Positions 1-5,296 of a DNA stretch of 9,969 nt are shown here, one piece after another. The position numbers and the translations under genes are program-made. The notes under the pieces were generated by a model. The model worked only from the letters and a program-made list of their open reading frames with translations, was not told where the DNA came from and made no database searches. How positions within the stretch are numbered: position 1 is the stretch's first letter; the number at the start of each line of letters is the position of its first letter. The DNA comes from Cellvibrionales bacterium UBA1963 (GTDB taxonomy: Bacteria; Pseudomonadota; Gammaproteobacteria; Pseudomonadales; UBA7434), in contig DDED01000001.1 in the NCBI GenBank assembly GCA_002336035.1, positions 1-9,969 of the forward strand, given 5' to 3'.

Positions 1-1
1 C

Positions 2-760
2 TATGACTTAGTTCTTGCTGCGCGGACGCTAAGCCCAACTCATCGAGCCACAGAAAACGTTCTCGATCGACAAGGTCAGCCACTAGCCGGCAGCTTAGAA
101 CAAACTAAAGCCGAAGTTAACGCACTAGGTCGTGATGCTATTTCGGTGCCTCTTGATTTGTTAGACCACGCCACTATTGACCTCGCAATAGATGCTGCTA
201 TCGGGTATTTTGGAAAAATTGACGTACTAGTCAACAATGCCATTTACCAAGGCCCGGGGCTCATGAGTGACTTACTAAGCAGTGAATTTTCTGATATTGA
301 AAAAGCCTTTCAAGCAAATGTACTGTCGCAACTGTATATTGTTCGCGCCTTACTACCGGCTATGTTGCAACGCGGTTCAGGGATTATTATAAATCTAACA
401 TCCGAGGCAGGCATGCTCGATCCGCCACTGAAGTTGGCTGAGGGCGGCTGGAGTTTTGCCCATGGGGCAACCAAAGCTGCGCTTCACCGAATGGCTGGTA
501 TTTTGCATTTAGAATACAATGGTCATGGCATTAGAGCTTACAATGTAGAGCCTGGCTTAGTCACCAGCGAATCAATGGTAGCAATAATGGGTGAAACCAG
601 TAAATTAGAAAAGTTGGGGATTAGCTCAGCGCCTGTCACAGTGCCTGCCGCAGTGATTCGTTGGCTGTGCGAAGAAGACGCTTCAGGGGAAATGAGTGGT
701 CAAAACATTCATGCCCAACCGTTCTGCAAACAACACAAGTTGTTGCCTGACTGGCTATAA
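2..760 (+). CDS. Classical short-chain dehydrogenase/reductase, 5'-truncated, catalytic Tyr replaced by His
   Basis: The frame is open from the window edge, so the gene starts upstream; the GTG at 146 is internal. 252 residues are present. They begin at the second beta strand (YDLVLAAR), so about 30 N-terminal residues including the TGxxxGxG cofactor loop lie outside. Visible SDR landmarks, numbered from the first residue here: an Arg after beta2 (suggests NADP(H)), NNA at 78-80, Asn106, Ser134 in NLTSEAG, and the active-site helix SFAHGATKAA. The usual YxxxK reads HGATK, so His154 (codon CAT, 461-463) stands where catalytic Tyr is expected, with Lys158 kept. The C-terminal half (AYNVEPGLVTSE) is normal. 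The family reduces or oxidises alcohols and ketones in the cytosol; the substrate is unknown. It converges with the P450 gene, 56 nt from its stop. Family assignment is firm; catalytic competence is doubtful. Confidence 0.9.
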   Translation, partial: YDLVLAARTLSPTHRATENVLDRQGQPLAGSLEQTKAEVNALGRDAISVPLDLLDHATIDLAIDAAIGYFGKIDVLVNNAIYQGPGLMSDLLSSEFSDIEKAFQANVLSQLYIVRALLPAMLQRGSGIIINLTSEAGMLDPPLKLAEGGWSFAHGATKAALHRMAGILHLEYNGHGIRAYNVEPGLVTSESMVAIMGETSKLEKLGISSAPVTVPAAVIRWLCEEDASGEMSGQNIHAQPFCKQHKLLPDWL

Positions 761-809
761 CGACTAAACAAGGACTCTCAATAGGCTTTAACTATTTAGA
801 TGGCAGTGA

Positions 810-825
810 GCGGCGTTTACGCCGC
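810..825. terminator. GC-rich hairpin between convergent genes, containing the P450 stop codon
   Basis: GCGGCG (810-815) pairs perfectly with CGCCGC (820-825) around a 4-nt loop, TTTA. On the plus strand it lies 50 nt after the SDR stop and is followed by an interrupted T-rich run (GTTGGTTTTG), so it could end SDR transcription. On the minus strand the loop carries the TAA stop of the P450 gene, but no U-tract follows. Seen directly; terminator function is inferred and the U-tract is imperfect. Confidence 0.4.
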
Positions 826-2103
826 GTTGGTTTTGTCGTCTTTCATTGCTGGGGCCTTATCAAACGTGATTTTCATTGAATCAATACCTTGCACAAAATT
901 TGAATGCAAGTACTTAATTTCACCATCAAGCTGAGGATTATCCATTCGCGAGATAACTTCCTGCAGCATCACTCGCATTTCTAATTTAGCGAGATTCATG
1001 CCAAAACAGTTATGGCGCCCAATGCCGAAAGAGCGAATTTTACGGCCTAAATCTGGGTGCCTTTCAGCACGATGAATGTCAAAATCAAAGGCATTGTCAG
1101 GGAATACCTCCTCATCAAAGTTAACACCGTGATAATAAAGAATCACTTTGTCGCCTTCTTTAATTTCAACGTTACCTAATTCTGGAGCCACAAGATCTTG
1201 TGTGGCCGTTCGACGCATGCAGATAAACGGTGTATTAAAACGCAACATCTCATAGATGGCATCGTCCATTTTTTCAGGATGTTGTTGCAAATAACGGTAC
1301 TGCTCTGGATTATTGATAAGATTTTTCATCGCATGGGTGATGGTGGTTCGGGTGCTTTCATTTCCCGCCGAAATAATCATTAACACAATCCAAGCAAAGG
1401 TTTCGTCAGAAATAGGCTCGCCTTCTATGGTGCCATTCAATAGCTGACTACTGACATTCTTTTCTTCTGAACCGCGCCATTTTTTTGCCAAATCAAACGC
1501 ATAAAACATCATTTCGGCAGCTGCGGCCTCAGCTTGAGCACGACCATCGACCTCACTGATCGTGTTGGGATCTTCTGAAAAGATCATTTTATTGGTCCAC
1601 TCAAAAAACTTTTTACGGTCTTCAGGCGGAATATCAAAAAACTCAAGGATCACTAATAACGGTAACTCAGCGGCCACATCACGAACAAACTCACACTCAC
1701 CACGCTCAATCACGCTATCTACGATACGCTTGGCATGGGCGCGAATACTGGGCTCATACGTTGCCACTTGAGCCGGTGAAAAATGATCGCGAATCAATTT
1801 GCGGTATTCTAAATTACGCGGCGGATCGAGATTTAAGAACATTCGTGATTGAATGTTATCGACCATCTCTTGGTCCATTTCCATAGGAATGGCACCACGA
1901 CGCTCTGAAGAAAAAAGGTGATTGTTTTTTGAAACAAAATCAAGTGACGACTGCTGAGTGATGGCCCAAAAAGGCACGCCACTAACAGGGTCTTCTATCC
2001 AGACCGCAGGGCCAGCTTCACGAATTCGAGCGATTTCGGCATTATCGAGACCGCCATCTGCAAATGATGGGTCCATTAAGTTGGCATAGGGGCATTCTGA
2101 CAT
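817..2103 (-). CDS. Cytochrome P450 (bacterial soluble class, resembling CYP124/125/142-type hydroxylases)
   Basis: A heme monooxygenase of 428 aa, normal for a soluble bacterial P450; no membrane anchor is seen. The frame extends upstream to 2208, but ATG at 2103 has a good Shine-Dalgarno (GAGGAAG, 2109-2115, 5 nt away) and yields the typical MSECPYANLMDP start. Motifs in this numbering: I-helix AGNEST at 246-251 (Glu249 and Thr251 for oxygen activation), K-helix E285-xx-R288 in EMLR, then RRTAT, and heme loop FGIGRHNCFG at 359-368 with Cys366 as heme ligand. LNLDPPRNLEYRKLI and FFEWTNKMIFSEDP resemble the group of P450s that hydroxylate sterol side chains and branched lipids. That comparison is from memory, so the substrate is inference. 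No ferredoxin or reductase partner lies in the window. It is divergent from the SDR at 2369 and convergent with the SDR ending at 760. Confidence 0.95.
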   Translation of the reverse strand: MSECPYANLMDPSFADGGLDNAEIARIREAGPAVWIEDPVSGVPFWAITQQSSLDFVSKNNHLFSSERRGAIPMEMDQEMVDNIQSRMFLNLDPPRNLEYRKLIRDHFSPAQVATYEPSIRAHAKRIVDSVIERGECEFVRDVAAELPLLVILEFFDIPPEDRKKFFEWTNKMIFSEDPNTISEVDGRAQAEAAAAEMMFYAFDLAKKWRGSEEKNVSSQLLNGTIEGEPISDETFAWIVLMIISAGNESTRTTITHAMKNLINNPEQYRYLQQHPEKMDDAIYEMLRFNTPFICMRRTATQDLVAPELGNVEIKEGDKVILYYHGVNFDEEVFPDNAFDFDIHRAERHPDLGRKIRSFGIGRHNCFGMNLAKLEMRVMLQEVISRMDNPQLDGEIKYLHSNFVQGIDSMKITFDKAPAMKDDKTNAA

Positions 2104-2108
2104 GATCA

Positions 2109-2115
2109 CTTCCTC
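2109..2115 (-). promoter_or_regulatory. Ribosome binding site fixing the P450 start
   Basis: On the minus strand, GAGGAAG lies 5 nt before ATG at 2103. The farther upstream in-frame start at 2208 adds 35 residues that do not look like P450 N-terminal sequence, so this site decides the start. Confidence 0.75.
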
Positions 2116-2179
2116 ATTAAATCTCCATTTTTTATAATACTGATTGTACCCGTTGATTGCGAGTGACCGTTTTGACATC

Positions 2180-2212
2180 AAAGATGTGATCCGATAAGTG
2201 ATTACCATCTTT
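2180..2212. promoter_or_regulatory. Inverted repeat in the divergent P450/SDR promoter region, possible operator
   Basis: AAAGATG (2180-2186) and CATCTTT (2206-2212) are perfect inverted arms around a 19-nt spacer. The spacer and arms also include two direct copies of GTGAT (2186-2190, 2198-2202), 12 nt apart. The element lies between the two divergent genes, 77 nt upstream of the P450 start and before the candidate SDR promoter. No regulator gene is adjacent. The repeat is seen; operator function is a guess. Confidence 0.3.
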
Positions 2213-2226
2213 TAAAGTACAGACAA

Positions 2227-2255
2227 TTGACCCCTGCGTTCAGTCAACTTAGGAT
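2227..2255 (+). promoter_or_regulatory. Candidate sigma-70 promoter for the SDR at 2369
   Basis: TTGACC (2227-2232, 5/6 match to the -35 consensus) and TAGGAT (2250-2255, 4/6 to the -10) are separated by the optimal 17 nt. This would give a leader of about 105 nt. A perfect TTGACA also occurs at 2172-2177, but the sequences at a suitable distance (such as GATAAG) are poorer -10 matches. Judged by eye only. Confidence 0.35.
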
Positions 2256-2368
2256 GAGGCACTAAGCCCTTGCTTCTGCGTGCATAATCAAGGGAGTAAG
2301 CAACCATGAAATGCCGCGATAAATCTAGCCAAAGCGAGCTTAAGCGATAATCACACAGAGGTCTGTTG

Positions 2369-3199
2369 ATGTTAAATACATTTGAAAACTCAGTCGCCGT
2401 CATAACGGGAGCGGCAAACGGAATTGGTGCCGCACTTGCCGAAGGGTTTGCTCGTCAAGGTATGACCGTCGTTGTTGCTGATATCGATGAAAGCAAGGCA
2501 CAAGCAACCGCAATGTCGATCAGTAAAACTGCCATCGCCCAACACGTTGATGTTGCAAATGCTGACTCTGTTCAGCGTCTCGCTGACTTTTGTTTTAGCA
2601 CACTCGGCCAAGTCGACTTGTTGATTAATAATGCCGGGGTCTTTCAAGGCGGCCTTAGCTGGGAACGGAGCATCGAAGACTGGGATTGGGCTTTAAGCGT
2701 AAATTTATATGGCATTATTCATGGCATTCGCGCGTTTGTACCACGCATGATGGCACAAGATACACCGGGGCATGTGGTGAATACAGCCTCAGTTGCGGCC
2801 TATGTAGCGGGCCCCATGTCAGCACCGTACGTAGTGTCTAAGTCTGCGGCACTGTCGGTCACCGAATGTCTCGCTTTAGATCTTGATATGGTGGGCTCTA
2901 AAATTGGCGCTAGCGTACTTACGCCTAGCAATTTCAAAACCGGTATTGCACAAACGGGAGAGCTTCGCCCTTCAGCCTTAGGCAACGATCACACCGATGA
3001 CGGCAAACTTTGCGTCGACGCATTGCAGTCGATGCTCGATACCGGTGCATCACCTGACGATGCGTTCGAGCCGGTTTTAGACGGGGTCAAAAAAGGGACT
3101 TTTTTAATTGCGACAAAACCCAGTTACCGAACGCAATTAACCACTCGCTTTGAGGCACTGCTGGAGCAGCGATTACCGCCAATGGCAGAAGTCGATTAA
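2369..3199 (+). CDS. Classical short-chain dehydrogenase/reductase, intact
   Basis: 276 aa, somewhat longer than the usual ~250 through a C-terminal tail. The chosen start is ATG 2369, with AGAGG at 2357-2361 seven nt upstream; a TTG at 2366 directly before it is less likely. Visible: Rossmann loop TGAANGIG at 13-20, acidic residues after beta2 (VVVADID, Asp38, favouring NAD(H)), Asp61 in HVDVA, NNAG at 87-90, and the catalytic tetrad Asn112, Ser141, Tyr154, Lys158 in APYVVSKSAA. It should oxidise or reduce a hydroxyl/keto group in the cytosol; the substrate is unknown. The gene is divergent from the P450 and shares its upstream region, so the pair may be co-regulated, for instance with the SDR oxidising an alcohol made by the P450 (inference). 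The downstream neighbour converges on it. Confidence 0.95.
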   Translation: MLNTFENSVAVITGAANGIGAALAEGFARQGMTVVVADIDESKAQATAMSISKTAIAQHVDVANADSVQRLADFCFSTLGQVDLLINNAGVFQGGLSWERSIEDWDWALSVNLYGIIHGIRAFVPRMMAQDTPGHVVNTASVAAYVAGPMSAPYVVSKSAALSVTECLALDLDMVGSKIGASVLTPSNFKTGIAQTGELRPSALGNDHTDDGKLCVDALQSMLDTGASPDDAFEPVLDGVKKGTFLIATKPSYRTQLTTRFEALLEQRLPPMAEVD

Positions 3200-3215
3200 G
3201 ACGCTTTCATCGCCC

Positions 3216-3256
3216 AAAAAAAAACGACAAGTCACGCACAATGGCATGACTTGTCG
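3216..3256 (-). terminator. Strong intrinsic terminator of the outer-membrane protein gene
   Basis: On the minus strand a perfect 10-bp stem (arms 3247-3256 and 3225-3234, CGACAAGTCA) with a 12-nt loop is followed immediately by nine T residues (A-run 3216-3224 on the plus strand). It begins 18 nt after the stop of the gene at 3275. The plus strand has no T-run after the stem, so it is one-directional. Confidence 0.9.
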
Positions 3257-3274
3257 CTGAACTAATCGCGTAAA

Positions 3275-3814
3275 TTAGAACGTGTATTTTACGCCCAAAC
3301 TCATTGTGTCGATATCTTGACTCTTGCGCCCAGAACCAGCACCTCGATCAAGGTCATGCATTTGATACTTAAAATTAATGTCAATCGCTTCAGCAACTTC
3401 ATAATAAGCACCCACACCAAAGAAGATGTCGTTTTGATCAGACGCAGATTGGCTCACATCCTGACTTGTAATGTTCCACATGTCTAACCCGACCTGCGCA
3501 AATAAGCCAATACTTTCTGAAGCCATTATGCTGCCAATCACCGAAACCTGAATTGCATCGGCATTGAAATGGTTCTTACTAGCACCGCTGCTGTCACTGA
3601 CATCACCAAAATCTTGGAAGCCTAACTCAACCGAAAAGTTGTCGTTAAATTGGTAGCCAACAGCAATCGTTGGCTCAGTAACAGTTTCATCGACACTACC
3701 TTTCCAATCACTGCGGCCAATGTCGACTGACGCATAGTATGCATTTTCAGCCATTGCGGATAAAGACGCCGTGGCCATTAAAGTTGTTAATCCTGCTCGT
3801 ATAAAATGGTTCAT
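3275..3814 (-). CDS. Small outer-membrane beta-barrel protein (OmpA-N/OMP_b-brl type)
   Basis: 179 aa. The N-terminus is a Sec signal peptide: Asn-His-Phe-Ile-Arg, a hydrophobic core, then a likely cut after SAMA (Ala22), leaving about 157 residues, the size of an eight-stranded barrel. The mature part alternates amphipathic strands with turns, for example YYASVDIGRSDW, TIAVGYQF, FSVELGFQDFG, IQVSVIGSIMA, IGLFAQVGLDMW, DIFFGVGAYYEV and INFKYQM. It ends in SLGVKYTF, with the C-terminal Phe expected of a BAM-inserted barrel. A Shine-Dalgarno GAGGAG (3821-3826) lies 6 nt before ATG. There is no OmpA-type peptidoglycan domain. A strong terminator follows and a long non-coding region precedes it, so it is probably a single-gene unit. 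Function beyond an outer-membrane barrel (structural, or small-molecule or lipid passage) cannot be read. Confidence 0.88.
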   Translation of the reverse strand: MNHFIRAGLTTLMATASLSAMAENAYYASVDIGRSDWKGSVDETVTEPTIAVGYQFNDNFSVELGFQDFGDVSDSSGASKNHFNADAIQVSVIGSIMASESIGLFAQVGLDMWNITSQDVSQSASDQNDIFFGVGAYYEVAEAIDINFKYQMHDLDRGAGSGRKSQDIDTMSLGVKYTF

Positions 3815-3874
3815 TATATGCTCCTCAAATATTAATATTATGGTTTATTTAACCGACTCACCGTCTATGATCAC

Positions 3875-3899
3875 CATTTTTTTAAGCGCTAAAAAAATG
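3875..3899. repeat. Near-palindrome upstream of the outer-membrane protein gene
   Basis: CAT + T7, then A, then AGCGCT, then A7 + TG. The two sides mirror each other apart from one extra A at 3884. It lies about 60 nt upstream of the barrel-protein start, inside its likely leader or promoter. It could be a regulator site or a short RNA hairpin; the stem is mostly A-T, so it is not a convincing terminator. Confidence 0.4.
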
Positions 3900-3998
3900 T
3901 ATGGCGGCCCATACTACTTGTCGCTTTTTATCAAAAGCCCAACAAGGATAAGAGATATATTCAAAAAAAAATTGCGTAAAAAAAACAATTTAAACAGG

Positions 3999-4024
3999 TT
4001 TTACATTCAAGCCAGAATGTAAAA
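3999..4024. repeat. Perfect 10-bp inverted repeat with 6-nt spacer
   Basis: TTTTACATTC (3999-4008) is mirrored by GAATGTAAAA (4015-4024) around AAGCCA. It is A-T-rich and is not followed by a T-run on either strand, so a protein-binding site is more likely than a terminator. It sits about 185 nt upstream of the barrel-protein start. Confidence 0.45.
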
Positions 4025-4155
4025 AAGATCGGATCAAGAAATGCGGATTGATGCTAATTCGAGGGAAAGAGAATGGCAGCCGATTGAAAGGATCAACGGT
4101 GAATGACCTAACACCTTGCAGCATGGGTTGGTTACGCTTGCCAAGAATTTTATAA

Positions 4156-4181
4156 CAAATAATTGCAGTCGCAATTATTTG
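4156..4181. repeat. Perfect 11-bp stem-loop downstream of the extended-SDR gene
   Basis: CAAATAATTGC (4156-4166) and GCAATTATTTG (4171-4181) pair perfectly around the tetranucleotide AGTC. Short outer complementarities also occur: CCAAG 4141-4145 with CTTGG 4194-4198, or alternatively GTTAC 4131-4135 with GTAAC 4185-4189. It begins 20 nt after the stop of the minus-strand gene at 4202. On that strand only TTATAAAATT follows, a weak U-tract, so it could be a modest terminator or an RNA-stabilising hairpin. Confidence 0.5.
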
Positions 4182-4201
4182 CCAGTAACGACGCTTGGGT
4201 G

Positions 4202-5206
4202 CTATGCGGCCGCCCGCTGTATCTCTTCTACTGATTCAGCCAAGGCAATAGATAGAGGCGTATAGTCTAAGCCTAAAGCCTCTTGCGCTTTACTGCCGTC
4301 AAATAATAACGAGCCAGCAGCCGTCGTTCTTAATACATCAAGAGGCAGTAAAGGACGGGTACCCGTAAAACGAGACACAAACTCCATTACCGCAGCTACG
4401 GGCTTCAATATCGCCTCTGGAATATTAAGGTTAGGTATTTGGACGCCTGCCAACTTACCGATTAAATGGAAATACTCACGCGTTGTCGCCCGCTCTACCC
4501 CAATTAAATAACGTTCGCCAACCGTTTCTTCCCGCATGACAGCTTGAGCAATAGCCTCAACAGCGTCACCTAAGTAAACATACGTGTACGTCGTATCAGC
4601 ACCCACTAAAGCGGGCATATTACCCTCGACAGCACGACGAACTTCCATTGTAGCTTTATCATCGCCGGCGCCTATCACGGCGGCCAAATACACCACGCTT
4701 AAAGGTAATCCGTTTTTTTGGTGTAACGCCCAAACGGCATTGTCACCAAGATGTTTACTGTGCCCATAACGATTAGGGTGGCTGCCTGCTGGGCTGTCTT
4801 CATTGAAGGGTATTTCTTTTGGCACACCATATGCGAGAGGGGTACTGACTTGCACGGCTTTTTCGACCCCGGCCTCTAAACCAGCCATGAAGACATTTTT
4901 TGCGCCGAACTCATTAATTTGGTAATAGTGATTTTCATGGTGGCTCCAGAACTCACGGTAGCCGGCTAAATTCACCACGCCCCAAACGTCGCTAAAAGCT
5001 GCCTTAAGGCTTTCTTTGTCGGTGATATCACCCTCTGCCCACTGCAACTGGTTGCGGTAAGCCTCTAGTCGGCCCAGATTGTCTTTATCACGAACAAGGC
5101 AGCGCAGTTGATACTCTTTTTCGTTGAGCATGCGCTCGACAAAATGGCTACCGACAAAGCCGGTGGCACCCGTCACAAGCAGAATTTTTTTATTAGCAGA
5201 AAGCAT
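4202..5206 (-). CDS. Extended SDR, NAD-dependent epimerase/dehydratase family (3-beta-HSD / DFR-like)
   Basis: 334 aa, normal for the extended SDR family. The N-terminal Rossmann motif TGATGFVG is at 12-19, so the ATG at 5206 is right despite a weak Shine-Dalgarno. Other landmarks: Arg39 after beta2 (LVRD), Asp60 in EGDITD, VNLAG at 78-82, Ser121-Thr122 in QVSTPLAYG, Tyr147 and Lys151 in NRYGHSK (catalytic pair), and YVYLGDAVEAI near 209-219 typical of the substrate-side domain. Such proteins act on sugar nucleotides, steroids, flavonoid-like ketones or polyketides; the layout is closer to the 3-beta-hydroxysteroid dehydrogenase/dihydroflavonol-reductase branch than to sugar epimerases, but the substrate is unknown. 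It begins 90 nt after the stop of the large lipoprotein gene on the same strand with no clear terminator between, so the two may be co-transcribed. Confidence 0.92.
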   Translation of the reverse strand: MLSANKKILLVTGATGFVGSHFVERMLNEKEYQLRCLVRDKDNLGRLEAYRNQLQWAEGDITDKESLKAAFSDVWGVVNLAGYREFWSHHENHYYQINEFGAKNVFMAGLEAGVEKAVQVSTPLAYGVPKEIPFNEDSPAGSHPNRYGHSKHLGDNAVWALHQKNGLPLSVVYLAAVIGAGDDKATMEVRRAVEGNMPALVGADTTYTYVYLGDAVEAIAQAVMREETVGERYLIGVERATTREYFHLIGKLAGVQIPNLNIPEAILKPVAAVMEFVSRFTGTRPLLPLDVLRTTAAGSLLFDGSKAQEALGLDYTPLSIALAESVEEIQRAAA

Positions 5207-5296
5207 CGCTATTGCCCATTTAATGTATTAACATTCAGCTATACGATGGTCATGCCGCCTGGATCAACTATTGAGGTCATTCACGATGACAAGAAA

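Larger units (their letters stand above)
3815..4201. other. 387-bp intergenic region rich in inverted repeats; no convincing gene
   Basis: Contents: a perfect 12-bp AT palindrome AATATTAATATT (3828-3839); a near-palindrome centred on AGCGCT with T7/A7 arms (3875-3899); poly-A patches near 3962-3985; a 10-bp inverted repeat with a 6-nt loop (3999-4024); and a perfect 11-bp stem-loop (4156-4181). On the minus strand one frame has no stop from 4235 down to 3990, with its only ATG at 4124 (44 residues, no evident ribosome binding site). I see no confident gene; the part beyond about 3990 may be a gene remnant or a dispersed repeat. Confidence 0.55.

Noticed and set aside
2104..2208. 35-residue N-terminal extension of the P450 frame to 2208
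   Set aside because: A strong ribosome binding site fits ATG 2103, and the extension reads through what looks like promoter DNA and does not resemble a P450 N-terminus.
2212..2403. 63-codon minus-strand frame between the P450 and the second SDR
   Set aside because: It overlaps the divergent promoter region and the SDR start, resembles no known family and has no ribosome binding site.
4041..4106. 21-codon plus-strand frame (starts MRIDANSRERE)
   Set aside because: Very short and with no convincing ribosome binding site; the opposite strand carries a longer open frame over the same bases.
4131..4198. Integron attC-like site suggested by GTTAC/GTAAC arms
   Set aside because: The arms lack the full consensus core sites and the expected simple/complementary layout, and no integrase or cassette gene is nearby.
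5276..5290. GTCAT/ATGAC hairpin between the lipoprotein and extended-SDR genes
   Set aside because: Only 5 bp, A-T-containing and with no T-run on the minus strand; not enough for a terminator.
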